This document shows, one piece after another, positions 15,739-23,901 of a DNA stretch of 31,100 nt. Positions within the stretch are counted from its first letter, which is position 1, and every line of letters starts with the position of its first letter. Source of the DNA: an uncultured Clostridia bacterium (GTDB lineage Bacteria > Bacillota > Clostridia > Oscillospirales > CAG-272); assembly GCA_937892405.1 (NCBI GenBank), contig CALAFS010000238.1, forward strand, positions 1 to 31,100, given 5' to 3'. The position numbers and the translations under genes were made by a program. The notes beneath the pieces were generated by a model, which did no database searches, had not been told where the DNA came from, and saw only the letters and a program-made list of their open reading frames with translations.

Positions 15739-16143
15739 ATGACCGAAAAGGAGCTGATCGACGCCGCGATCACGGCAAGAAAATCCGCCTACTGTCCCTA
15801 CTCGCACATGGCGGTGGGAGCGGCACTGCTCGCAAAGAGCGGCAAGGTCTATACCGGTGCGAATATGGAGAACGCCTCCTTCACCCCGACGGTATGCGCG
15901 GAGCGGGTCGCCTTCTTCTCCGCTATCATGGCAGGAGAACGGGAGTTCGTCCGTATCGCCGTCGTCGGCGGCCCCGAAGGAGAAGAGCCACTGCGTGAAT
16001 TCCCGCCCTGCGGCGTGTGCCGTCAGGTGATGTCGGAGTTCTGCGGCGAGGACTTCGAGATTCTGATCGCTACGCGCGATTCTTATCATAGGTTGACTTT
16101 GCCCGAGATTCTCCCCTTCCGCTTCAACGAGTCCTATTTCTGA
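15739..16143 (+). CDS. cdd: Cytidine deaminase
   Basis: A 134-residue zinc enzyme that deaminates cytidine and deoxycytidine to uridine and deoxyuridine. C53 in TVCAERVA and C91/C94 in PPCGVCRQ are the zinc ligands, and E55 is the proton shuttle. The length fits the small homotetrameric type of Bacillota. AAAGGAG lies 7 bases before the ATG. It is the last gene of the tdk operon. Its uridine product can be used by the phosphorylase and uridine kinase encoded downstream. Confidence 0.95.
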   Translation: MTEKELIDAAITARKSAYCPYSHMAVGAALLAKSGKVYTGANMENASFTPTVCAERVAFFSAIMAGEREFVRIAVVGGPEGEEPLREFPPCGVCRQVMSEFCGEDFEILIATRDSYHRLTLPEILPFRFNESYF

Positions 16144-16215
16144 CCTCTTCCCGAGAGGGGGCGCTTTCGCATTTCGGAGCGTCCGCTTTTCTCCGGACAG
16201 GTTATTCTTCCGAAG

Positions 16216-16267
16216 CAACCTCCCGTGCGCGACGGCATTTCCCGTCATGCACGGGAGGTTGTTTTTT
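16216..16267 (+). terminator. Terminator of the tdk-cdd operon
   Basis: CAACCTCCCGTGC (16216-16228) pairs with GCACGGGAGGTTG (16249-16261), with an inner GACGG/CCGTC stem, followed by six Ts (16262-16267). The other bases between cdd and the next promoter hold smaller stems (such as GTCCG/CGGAC at 16181-16198) and an AT-rich segment with no gene. Confidence 0.92.
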
Positions 16268-16378
16268 CGCTCCGATTCTATCATTGATTACATTTTTATG
16301 GAAAATGTCGTATTTTGAGCATTGTGCACAAATTGTTTCGCCGTTTTTAACGAAAATACACATTTCTGTTGTTTTTTC

Positions 16379-16407
16379 TTGACTTTTCCGGGTGGTCGTG
16401 GTATACT
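16379..16407 (+). promoter_or_regulatory. Strong promoter of the BMP lipoprotein gene
   Basis: TTGACT (16379-16384), a 17-base spacer and TATACT (16402-16407). The predicted transcript starts at about 16414, exactly at a small hairpin GCAAT/ATTGC (16414-16428) that may protect the mRNA 5' end. Confidence 0.85.
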
Positions 16408-16453
16408 GTTGACGCAATGAAAAATTGCAAAAATTTTACAAGGAGAAACCAAA

Positions 16454-17644
16454 ATGAAGAAAATCCTCTCTCTCATTCTTGCCGTTGCAATGCTCCTCGG
16501 CGTTGCAATGATCCTCGGTTCTTGTGGCGGAAACGAATCTTCCGAAGCCAAGTACGACAAGATCCCCGACACGATGACCTCTTCGGACGGAAAGTACGAA
16601 GTCGCCATGGTTACCGATGTCGGTCAGCTCAAGGACAAGGGCTTCAACCAGGGTACCTGGAACGGCACGAAGTACTACGCTTCCCAGAACGGAAAGTCCT
16701 ATAAGTACTACGCTCCCGCAAACGGCTCCGATGCAAAGGACAACGACCGTATCGCCGCTATGCGTCAGGCTGTCACCAACGGTGCGAAGATCATCGTCGC
16801 TCCCGGCTACCTTCAGGCTACCGCAATGGAGACTGTTGCGAAAGACAACCCCGATGTCAAATTCGTCTTCGTTGACGGTTGGGCACTCGGTCTGAAGAAT
16901 GTTACCGCTATCACTTACAAAGAGCAGGAGTCCGGTTACTTCGCCGGCTATGCCGCTGTGAAAGAGGGCTACAGAAAGCTCGGCTTCATGGGCGGCGGCG
17001 GCGGAACCAACCCTGCCTGCAACCGTTTCGGCTACGGCTTCGCTCAGGGTGCTGAGGCTGCCGCAAAGGATCTCGGTCTCGATGACGGCGCCATCGAGCT
17101 GAAGTACAGCTACATGTTCGGTGCTTCCTTCTCCGCTTCGACCGACCTTCAGAACATGGCTGCCGGTTGGTATGCTGCCGGAACCGAAGTCATCTTCTCC
17201 TGCGGCGGTTCGATGTTTGACTCCGTGAAAGCCGCTGCTGCCGAGTACAGCAACGCGAAGATCATCGGCGTCGATGTCGACCAGTCGGGTGAGTCCACGA
17301 GAGTCATCACCTCTGCTGTGAAGGGTCTGTCCGTCTCCGTTGAAAAGATCCTCGGTCAGTTCTATGACGGCAAGTGGGATACCGAACTTGCGGATAAGGC
17401 ACAGAACCTCGGTGCTGCCGACGATTCCACCGGTCTTCCGACCGACACCTGGAGCATGACGAAGTTCACGAAAGCCGATTACGAGGCTCTCTTCGCAAAG
17501 GTGAAGAACGGCACGCTCACGATCGACGCCGACACCGGTTCGATCGCTACTGACGAAATCTCCGCTACCGGATTCCTCGGTGCGCTCGACGAAGGAAAGC
17601 AGCCGGATGGCTACACCAAGGTGAAGGTTGTTTACACGAAATAA
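16454..17644 (+). CDS. BMP-family nucleoside-binding lipoprotein of an ABC transporter
   Basis: A 396-residue substrate-binding protein. A signal peptide with lipobox LGSC gives a lipid-anchored cysteine at residue 24, followed by a Gly/Ser-rich linker. The BMP (Med/PnrA-like) fold follows, with VAMVTDVGQLKDKGFNQGTW (50-69), FVFVDGW and FGYGFAQGAE. Relatives such as PnrA and B. subtilis NupN bind purine or general nucleosides, and the neighbouring salvage genes support that here. AAGGAGAAACC precedes the ATG. Codon use is unlike its neighbours, with many GCT, GTT and GGT codons, as expected for a very highly expressed gene. A strong terminator separates it from the transporter genes. Confidence 0.93.
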   Translation: MKKILSLILAVAMLLGVAMILGSCGGNESSEAKYDKIPDTMTSSDGKYEVAMVTDVGQLKDKGFNQGTWNGTKYYASQNGKSYKYYAPANGSDAKDNDRIAAMRQAVTNGAKIIVAPGYLQATAMETVAKDNPDVKFVFVDGWALGLKNVTAITYKEQESGYFAGYAAVKEGYRKLGFMGGGGGTNPACNRFGYGFAQGAEAAAKDLGLDDGAIELKYSYMFGASFSASTDLQNMAAGWYAAGTEVIFSCGGSMFDSVKAAAAEYSNAKIIGVDVDQSGESTRVITSAVKGLSVSVEKILGQFYDGKWDTELADKAQNLGAADDSTGLPTDTWSMTKFTKADYEALFAKVKNGTLTIDADTGSIATDEISATGFLGALDEGKQPDGYTKVKVVYTK

Positions 17645-17652
17645 TCTTTCCA

Positions 17653-17697
17653 CCCGCAAAAAAGACCGTCTTCGGACGGTCTTTTTTGCGGGTTTTT
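17653..17697 (+). terminator. Strong terminator after the BMP gene
   Basis: Perfect 18-bp stem: CCCGCAAAAAAGACCGTC (17653-17670) with its complement (17675-17692), closed by a UUCG tetraloop and followed by five Ts. It would insulate the binding-protein transcript from the ATPase and permease genes. Confidence 0.95.
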
Positions 17698-17704
17698 GTA
17701 TGCT

Positions 17705-17732
17705 CCGCGCATATGCGCACGCATGTGCGCGG
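17705..17732. repeat. GC-rich hairpin between terminator and promoter
   Basis: CCGCGCATATGC (17705-17716) pairs with GCATGTGCGCGG (17721-17732) with one G-U around a 4-base loop. It sits 8 bases after the T-run of the terminator and 30 bases before the next promoter. It may be an operator for the transporter genes; no T-run follows. Confidence 0.5.
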
Positions 17733-17761
17733 GAATTACTATAAAATATTTATAAAATCCC

Positions 17762-17790
17762 TTGCAATATGTGAAAAAATCGTGTATAAT
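17762..17790 (+). promoter_or_regulatory. Promoter of the nucleoside ABC transporter operon
   Basis: TTGCAA (17762-17767), a 17-base spacer and a perfect TATAAT (17785-17790). The leader, about 53 bases, holds a GC-rich hairpin near 17816-17836 before GGAAAGGAA. Confidence 0.8.
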
Positions 17791-17850
17791 ATGAATAGAT
17801 AACTTTACGCAAGTAAGGGCGCCCCCGGCGCCTTTCGGGAAAGGAACGGT

Positions 17851-19386
17851 ATGGAGCAGGAATACATTATCGAAATGCTCGGGATCACAAAACGATTCCC
17901 CGGCATTGTGGCAAACGACAACATCACCCTGCAACTGAAAAGAGGAGAGATCCACGCGCTTCTCGGTGAGAACGGCGCGGGAAAATCCACGCTGATGAGC
18001 GTACTTTTCGGTCTCTATCAGCCCGAGGAGGGAGAAATCCGCAAGAACGGAGAGCGCGTCGAAATCCGTGACCCGAACGACGCGACCGCGCTCGGCATCG
18101 GCATGGTGCATCAGCACTTCAAGCTGGTCGAGGTGTTCACGGTGCTCGAGAATATCATTCTCGGCAACGAATCCACGAAATACGGCTTCCTGACGACAAA
18201 GGAAGCGCGCGCCCGCGTGCTCGCGCTCTCGGAAAAGTACGGACTCGCCATCGACCCCGACGCAAAGGTCGAGGACATCACCGTCGGTATGCAGCAGAGA
18301 ACCGAAATCCTCAAAATGCTCTACCGCGACAACGAAATCCTGATCTTCGACGAGCCGACCGCCGTGCTGACACCGCAGGAGATCGACGAGCTGATGCAGA
18401 TCATGAAAAATCTCGCGGCGGAGGGAAAGTCGATCCTCTTCATCACCCACAAGCTCAACGAGATCATGGCGGTCTCCGACCGGTGCAGTGTCCTGCGCAA
18501 GGGAAAATACATCGGCACGGTGAACACCGCCGAGACGACGAAGGAAGAGCTCTCCCGCATGATGGTCGGGCGCGATGTCAAATTCAAGGTGGACAAAGCC
18601 GACGCGATCCCGGGTGAAACGGTGCTCGAGGTAAACGGACTTTCGGTCGGCGCACATTTACATAAAAAAGACGCGGTGAAGGATGTCTCCTTCTCGGTGC
18701 GCCGTGGGGAGATCGTCTGCATCGCCGGTATCGACGGCAACGGTCAGACCGAGCTTGTCCAGGCGATCACGGGACTGACTCCGGTGAAAGCGGGACATGT
18801 CCTCTTAAAAGGTGAGAACATCACGCACGCCTCCATCCGTCAAAGAAACACGCACGGCATGAGCCATATTCCCGAAGACCGGCACAAGCACGGGCTGGTG
18901 CTGGACTACACGCTTGAAGAAAACCTTGTGTTGCAGCGGTACTTCGAGCCGCGGTTTGAAAATCACGGTTTCATCCGCTTCGACGCGGTGAGAAGCTACG
19001 CCGACGAGCTGATCGAAAATTACGACATCCGCTCGGGGCAGGGTGCGATCACGACCGTGCGCTCCATGTCGGGCGGCAACCAGCAGAAGGCGATCGTCGC
19101 ACGCGAGCTTGACCGCGAGCACGACCTTCTGATCGCGGTACAGCCGACGCGCGGACTCGATGTCGGTGCAATCGAGCACATTCACTCGCAGATCGTGGCG
19201 TCGCGGGACGCGGGTGCCGCCGTGCTGCTCGTCTCGCTCGAGCTTGACGAAGTCATGAACCTCTCCGACCGGATCCTCGTCATGTACGAAGGAGAGATTG
19301 TCGGCGAATTCGATCCCAAGACCGTGACCGTCGAAGAGCTGGGTCTCTATATGGCGGGCGCGAAAAAGCAGGAACAGGAGGTATAA
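17851..19386 (+). CDS. Nucleoside ABC transporter ATP-binding protein, two ATPase domains
   Basis: A 511-residue double ATPase of the BMP-linked (NupO/YufO-like) type. Domain one has Walker A GENGAGKST (39-47), a degenerate signature VGMQQR and Walker B ILIFDEPTA. Domain two has a degenerate Walker A GIDGNGQTE, an intact signature SMSGGNQQK and a degenerate Walker B LLIAVQPTRGLD with Gln in place of the catalytic Glu. This asymmetry is normal for sugar and nucleoside importers (the RbsA-like group). It powers import through the two permeases encoded next; the permease gene starts 3 bases after its stop. Confidence 0.94.
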   Translation: MEQEYIIEMLGITKRFPGIVANDNITLQLKRGEIHALLGENGAGKSTLMSVLFGLYQPEEGEIRKNGERVEIRDPNDATALGIGMVHQHFKLVEVFTVLENIILGNESTKYGFLTTKEARARVLALSEKYGLAIDPDAKVEDITVGMQQRTEILKMLYRDNEILIFDEPTAVLTPQEIDELMQIMKNLAAEGKSILFITHKLNEIMAVSDRCSVLRKGKYIGTVNTAETTKEELSRMMVGRDVKFKVDKADAIPGETVLEVNGLSVGAHLHKKDAVKDVSFSVRRGEIVCIAGIDGNGQTELVQAITGLTPVKAGHVLLKGENITHASIRQRNTHGMSHIPEDRHKHGLVLDYTLEENLVLQRYFEPRFENHGFIRFDAVRSYADELIENYDIRSGQGAITTVRSMSGGNQQKAIVARELDREHDLLIAVQPTRGLDVGAIEHIHSQIVASRDAGAAVLLVSLELDEVMNLSDRILVMYEGEIVGEFDPKTVTVEELGLYMAGAKKQEQEV

Positions 19387-19389
19387 GCG

Positions 19390-20703
19390 ATGCAAAAGCT
19401 CAAAGAATTTTTCACCGGGCATAAGAAGAAAGAGATGCTCGACGATCTCTTACATACCGAATCTGCGAAGTCCATCATTGCCTCGCTGATCTGTATTCTC
19501 GGCGGTGTGCTCGTCGGATTCGTTGTTCTCTTTCTGATTGCCCTTCTTACGCCGAACATCCCCTTCTCCGATGCGTTCCGCGGATTGCTCATCATTCTCG
19601 GCGGTCCCTTCGCCTCGGGCAGCGGCAATGTCATGATGATCCTCGGAGACATGATCCTCGAAGCCGTCCCTCTCATCATGACGGGTCTATCGGTAGCGAT
19701 CGCGTTCAAAACCGGGCTTTTCAACATCGGTGCGCCGGGACAATATCTGATGGGTGCGATGACCTCTCTCGTAATTGCGCTTTCGATCGACACAACCTCT
19801 TTCCCCGCGTTCTTTGTCTGGATCCTCGCCTTCCTCGGCGGTGCTGTGACCGGTGCACTCTGGGGTGCGATCCCCGGTCTCTTCAAAGCATTTCTCAATG
19901 TCAATGAAGTCATCGTCTGCATCATGACCAACTGGATCGCGGCGAACATTGTCAGCTGGGTCTTCCGTGAGAATCAGCAGTTCGTCAATGTGGCGGAAAC
20001 CAAGATGAATTTCGTCAAGCCGACCTCGAAGAACGGCGTCATGACATGGCGCATGGGACTCGATAAAATCTTTGAAGGTTCCAACATTGATTGCAGCATT
20101 TTCCTTGTCATTCTGATCGCGATCGGCATCTATGTCCTTATCAACAAGACGACGCTCGGCTATGAACTGAAGGCGTGCGGCTACAATAAGCATGCCGCGA
20201 AATATGCGGGTATGAACGAAAAGCGGAATATCGTCCTCTCGATGATGATCGCGGGTGCACTCGCCGCGGCGGGTGCCGCGCTCTGGTACCTGAACGGCAA
20301 GAACGACTTCCATTGGGACACCTACCAGTCCCTGCCCGACAACGGATTCAACGGAATCCCCGTCGCACTGCTCGCAAGCAACAATCCGATCGGTGTCATC
20401 TTCTCCGCTCTGCTCCTCCGCTACATCGGCAAGGGCGGCTTCAACCTCGCAGGATTCACGAGCTTCAACGAATATGTCTCCAACCTCATCATTGCGATGA
20501 TCATCTACTTCTCCTGCTTCTCGAAATTTATCCGCGACCTGATGGATAAAAAGAGAAAAGCCCGTCTCGAAAAAGCGAGCCTCGCCGCGGCGTCCGTCGG
20601 TGCGGGCGGCAGCGGTATCCTGCCGGAAGAGGAGGAAGAATCCTCGAACGATTCTTCCGAAGAGGAAAACAAAACATCGGATCTCGGAGGTGAAGAAGAA
20701 TGA
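19390..20703 (+). CDS. Nucleoside ABC transporter permease (NupP-like)
   Basis: A 437-residue membrane protein of the BPD_transp_2 family, with about 8-10 transmembrane segments. AIAFKTGLFNIGAPGQYLMGA is the family hallmark, and GYELKACGYNKHAAKYAGMN is the cytoplasmic coupling loop. After the last span comes a basic stretch (KKRKARLEK), then a tail of roughly 30 residues that is almost all Glu, Ser, Asn and Asp. This acidic low-complexity tail is unusual for the family. Its stop overlaps the next start (ATGA). Confidence 0.92.
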   Translation: MQKLKEFFTGHKKKEMLDDLLHTESAKSIIASLICILGGVLVGFVVLFLIALLTPNIPFSDAFRGLLIILGGPFASGSGNVMMILGDMILEAVPLIMTGLSVAIAFKTGLFNIGAPGQYLMGAMTSLVIALSIDTTSFPAFFVWILAFLGGAVTGALWGAIPGLFKAFLNVNEVIVCIMTNWIAANIVSWVFRENQQFVNVAETKMNFVKPTSKNGVMTWRMGLDKIFEGSNIDCSIFLVILIAIGIYVLINKTTLGYELKACGYNKHAAKYAGMNEKRNIVLSMMIAGALAAAGAALWYLNGKNDFHWDTYQSLPDNGFNGIPVALLASNNPIGVIFSALLLRYIGKGGFNLAGFTSFNEYVSNLIIAMIIYFSCFSKFIRDLMDKKRKARLEKASLAAASVGAGGSGILPEEEEESSNDSSEEENKTSDLGGEEE

Positions 20704-21674
20704 TTTTCCTGTTACAGAAAACTCTTGTTTATGCGGTTCCGCTTCTGATCGTGGCACTCGCCGGTGTCTTTGCCGAGCGAAGCGGCATCATCAACATTGC
20801 TCTTGACGGTATGATGATCTTCGGTTCCTTCTGCGGTGCCGTGTTCGTCTACTTCTGCCAGAGCGGTGGCGCCTTCCGCGGGATGCCGCAGGTCCTGTTC
20901 CTTCTGGCGCTCCTTGTCTCGGGTGTGGCAGGCGCTCTCTACTCGCTCCTGCTCTCCTTCGCTTCAATAAAGCTCAAAGCGGATCAGACCATCGGAGGTA
21001 CGGCGCTGAACCTTTTGGCGCCGGCAATTACGCTCCTGCTTGTCAAAGTCTTCCTTCAGCAGGACAAACTCGTTATGCCGAAGGATCTCGACTATGTAAT
21101 CCTGAATGACAATCTCCCCGGAATTCTTCGGATTTTCTTCGACAAGGCATACCTTTCCACCTACATTGTCATCGTGCTGTTTATCGCACTGTCAATCTTC
21201 CTTTACAAAACGAAGACGGGTCTTCGTCTGCGTGCCTGCGGCGAACACCCGCAGGCGGCGGACTCCGTCGGTATCAATGTCTACAAAATGCGCTATCTCG
21301 GTACGACGATCTCCGGTGCACTCGCCGGCATCGGCGGCTACGCCTACATCGCCACGGCGGCGGGCGGAACCGCGCAGGGTACCGTCGCGGGCATGGGCTT
21401 CCTTGCTCTTGCGATCATGATCTTCGGCAACTGGAAGCCGATCGGGATCGCGCTCGCTTCCCTGCTCTTCGGATTTCTCAAATGTATCGCGCCGATTTAC
21501 GCGATTCTCGATCTGAACGGTGACGGCGTCTACTTCCTCAAGGAGCTCGGACTTCCGATGTACTTCTACAACATGCTGCCCTATGTCGCCGTGCTGGTGG
21601 TGCTCGCGTTCACCTCGAAGAAGTCGAGAGCGCCGAAGGCGGAGGGTATCCCTTACGACAAGGGACAAAGATAA
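20700..21674 (+). CDS. Nucleoside ABC transporter permease (NupQ-like)
   Basis: A 324-residue second permease of the same importer, BPD_transp_2 family, with about 8 membrane segments. Typical regions are LAGVFAERSGIINIALDGMM near the N-terminus and GLRLRACGEHPQAADSVGIN, the coupling loop. It is translationally coupled to the first permease gene and followed by 84 bases without a terminator, so the phosphorylase gene is probably on the same transcript. Confidence 0.93.
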   Translation: MIFLLQKTLVYAVPLLIVALAGVFAERSGIINIALDGMMIFGSFCGAVFVYFCQSGGAFRGMPQVLFLLALLVSGVAGALYSLLLSFASIKLKADQTIGGTALNLLAPAITLLLVKVFLQQDKLVMPKDLDYVILNDNLPGILRIFFDKAYLSTYIVIVLFIALSIFLYKTKTGLRLRACGEHPQAADSVGINVYKMRYLGTTISGALAGIGGYAYIATAAGGTAQGTVAGMGFLALAIMIFGNWKPIGIALASLLFGFLKCIAPIYAILDLNGDGVYFLKELGLPMYFYNMLPYVAVLVVLAFTSKKSRAPKAEGIPYDKGQR

Positions 21675-21758
21675 ATACAAACGATCCGACAGAGGATCCG
21701 ATTCGTGTAACGAAATTGCACGGGAACATCCCGATCACCCGAAAGGGAGGAAAATTTT

Positions 21759-23072
21759 ATGCGAATGTATGATATTATCACCGAAAAAAAGCATGGGCGG
21801 GCGCTCTCGGACGAGGAGATCCGTTTCTTTGTGGAGGGATTCACCCGCGGGGAGATCCCCGACTACCAGGCGTCCGCGCTCCTGATGGCGATCTGCCTTC
21901 GGGACATGAACGATCACGAAACCTTTGTTTTAACCGATGCGATCGCAAAATCGGGCGACAGTGTCGATCTCTCCCTCTTCGGCGATCTGACGGTCGACAA
22001 GCACTCGACCGGCGGGGTCGGTGACAAAATGACGCCGATCGTCGCACCGATCGCGGCGGCGGCAGGTGCCGTGGTCGCGAAAATGAGCGGCAGAGGGCTC
22101 GGACACACGGGAGGAACGGTGGATAAGCTCGAATCCTTCGCGGGATTCCGCACTTCCCTCTCGACCGAAGAATTCTTCGACACGGTGCGCCGCCACGGCA
22201 TCGCCGTGGTCGGACAGAGCGGCGACCTCGCCCCGGCGGACAAAAAGCTGTATGCTCTGCGCGATGTGACGGCGACGGTGGATTCAATCCCGCTGATTGC
22301 TTCTTCCATCATGGGAAAGAAGCTCGCCGCGGGATCGAAGAGTATCGTCCTCGATGTCAAGTGCGGCTCCGGCTCCTTCATGAAGACGCCGGAGGACGCG
22401 ACACGCCTCGCCGAAAAGATGGTCGCCATCGGAAAGCGCGCGGGACGCCGCGTCGCGGCGCTGATTACCGACATGGATCGCCCGCTCGGGCATGCGGTGG
22501 GAAACGCACTGGAGATCCGCGAGGCGCTTGAAGTCTTGCACGGAGGCGGTCCCGAAGACCTGCGCACCGTGGCAATCGCTCTTTCCTCCGCCATGGTACA
22601 CCTCGCCCTCGGTCTGTCGCGTGAGGCGGCGGAAAAGCTGTGCCGCGAGATCCTCGCAGACGGCAGAGCCCTGAAGAAGTGCAGAGAATGGATCGGTGCG
22701 CAGGGAGGCGATCCCGCGCTGTGTGATCATCCCGAGAGACTGCCGCATGCGACCTTCGCCCTTCCTATCCTCTCCGAGCGTGCGGGGTATCTCTCCCACA
22801 TGGACGCGGAGAGCATCGGCATGGCATCGGTCGCCCTCGGCGCCGGACGGCGCACGAAGGAGGATGCGATCTCCTACGGTGCCGGCATTGTTCTCGCCAA
22901 GAAGACCGGCGACGCCGTGAAGGTCGGTGAGTGCCTCGCAACGCTCTACACCGACAAAAAAGAAACCTTCGGCGAAGCGGAGGAAATTTTCCGCTCCGCG
23001 CTGAAGTTCTCCGACGACATGCCGGAAAAGCAAACTCTGATTTACAAAACAATTACTTCGGAAGAAGAATGA
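21759..23072 (+). CDS. pdp: Pyrimidine-nucleoside phosphorylase
   Basis: A 437-residue phosphorylase that cleaves uridine, thymidine and deoxyuridine with phosphate. The glycine-rich phosphate site is KHSTGGVGDK (81-90), and SGRGLGHTGGTVDKLES (109-125) is also conserved. SSIMGKKLAAG and VLDVKCGSGSFMKT follow. The length fits both pdp and thymidine phosphorylase deoA; the Bacillota context favours pdp. GGGAGGAAAA lies before the ATG. It supplies (deoxy)ribose-1-phosphate to deoB and bases to other salvage steps. Confidence 0.93.
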   Translation: MRMYDIITEKKHGRALSDEEIRFFVEGFTRGEIPDYQASALLMAICLRDMNDHETFVLTDAIAKSGDSVDLSLFGDLTVDKHSTGGVGDKMTPIVAPIAAAAGAVVAKMSGRGLGHTGGTVDKLESFAGFRTSLSTEEFFDTVRRHGIAVVGQSGDLAPADKKLYALRDVTATVDSIPLIASSIMGKKLAAGSKSIVLDVKCGSGSFMKTPEDATRLAEKMVAIGKRAGRRVAALITDMDRPLGHAVGNALEIREALEVLHGGGPEDLRTVAIALSSAMVHLALGLSREAAEKLCREILADGRALKKCREWIGAQGGDPALCDHPERLPHATFALPILSERAGYLSHMDAESIGMASVALGAGRRTKEDAISYGAGIVLAKKTGDAVKVGECLATLYTDKKETFGEAEEIFRSALKFSDDMPEKQTLIYKTITSEEE

Positions 23073-23075
23073 CAA

Positions 23076-23110
23076 TTTTTCACCCGCGCGAAACATCCGC
23101 GGGTGAAAAA
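23076..23110. repeat. Intercistronic hairpin between pdp and udk
   Basis: TTTTTCACCCGCG (23076-23088) is a perfect complement of CGCGGGTGAAAAA (23098-23110), around a 9-base loop. The T and A runs are inside the stem and no T-run follows on the plus strand, so it looks more like an mRNA processing or stabilising element than a terminator. Confidence 0.65.
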
Positions 23111-23162
23111 ACGGAAAACCGAAAGTACCTTTGGCATACGAAGGGGACGGAAAGGAAAGAAT

Positions 23163-23798
23163 ATGGAAGTGTTTGTTATCGGGATCGCGGGAGGAACGGG
23201 CAGCGGCAAAAGCACGCTGACACGCAACATTGCCGAGCGCTTTGGCGATCGGATCACCGTGATGCGCCACGACGACTATTACAAGGCACACAGCGATCTT
23301 ACCTATGAAGAGCGCGCGGCGCTGAACTACGATCATCCCGATGCCTTTGACACTTCCCTGCTCGTGCGTCATCTCGCCGCGCTCAAGCGCGGGGAAAGCA
23401 TCGAGTGCCCGATCTACGACTACACCATACACAACCGCGCGGAAAACACGCGCACGGTAATACCGACGCCGGTGATTGTCCTCGAAGGGCTTCTGATCCT
23501 CGAAGACCGCGCCCTGCGCGAGCTTCTCGATCTGAAAATCTATGTCGACACGGACGCCGATGTGCGGATCCTGCGCCGGATTGTCCGCGATGTGAAAAAG
23601 CGTGCGCGCACGCTCGAATCGGTCGTGACCCAATATCTGACGACCGTAAAGCCGATGCACGAGGCATTCATCGAGCCGAGCAAAAAATACGCGGACATCA
23701 TCATTCCCGAAGGGGGAAAGAATCCCGTCGCCTACGGCATGATTATCGACCGGATCGAAAAGCAGCTGAAATCCCACGCGATGGCGGGGAGAAGCTGA
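23163..23798 (+). CDS. udk: Uridine kinase
   Basis: A 211-residue P-loop kinase that phosphorylates uridine and cytidine. The P-loop is GGTGSGKST (10-18). MRHDDYYK (34-41) and NYDHPDAFD carry nucleoside-binding residues, CPIYDYTIHNR matches the family, and VIVLEGLLIL is the Walker B region. The ATG at 23163 follows GGAAAGGAA and begins at the family N-terminus. It completes the salvage locus by returning imported or deaminated nucleosides to the nucleotide pool. Confidence 0.94.
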   Translation: MEVFVIGIAGGTGSGKSTLTRNIAERFGDRITVMRHDDYYKAHSDLTYEERAALNYDHPDAFDTSLLVRHLAALKRGESIECPIYDYTIHNRAENTRTVIPTPVIVLEGLLILEDRALRELLDLKIYVDTDADVRILRRIVRDVKKRARTLESVVTQYLTTVKPMHEAFIEPSKKYADIIIPEGGKNPVAYGMIIDRIEKQLKSHAMAGRS

Positions 23799-23840
23799 CG
23801 CTTCCGAATCCTGTCATTTTGCCTGACTTTGGCAAAAATC

Positions 23841-23860
23841 TTTACAAAAGTAAATTTTTT
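23841..23860 (+). terminator. Weak terminator after udk
   Basis: TTTAC pairs with GTAAA around AAAA and is followed by a run of six Ts. A second weak stem TTTTGCC/GGCAAAA lies just upstream (23817-23837). Both are AT-rich, so termination may be partial. Confidence 0.4.
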
Positions 23861-23872
23861 CCGTGAAACATC

Positions 23873-23901
23873 TTGATTTTTCCTTCCATTTGTGATAGAA
23901 T
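23873..23901 (+). promoter_or_regulatory. Promoter of the ATP synthase operon
   Basis: TTGATT (23873-23878), a 17-base spacer and TAGAAT (23896-23901) preceded by TGA, an extended -10. The leader of about 75 bases has a small ACGC/GCGT hairpin followed by six Ts (23929-23944), which resembles a weak attenuator. Confidence 0.75.

Noticed and set aside
16322..16331. TTGTGCACAA palindrome upstream of the BMP promoter
   Set aside because: A perfect 10-base palindrome is expected many times by chance in a window of this size, and it lies about 48 bases from the -35 box with no second copy.
1332..17806. GATAACTTTAC found both before rlmD and before the ABC ATPase gene
   Set aside because: An 11-base match between two places is expected by chance in 31 kb, and the sites differ in position relative to their genes.
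18721..19386. Apparent inactivation of the second ATPase domain
   Set aside because: Degenerate Walker motifs in the second domain are normal for this importer group, where one site is catalytic.
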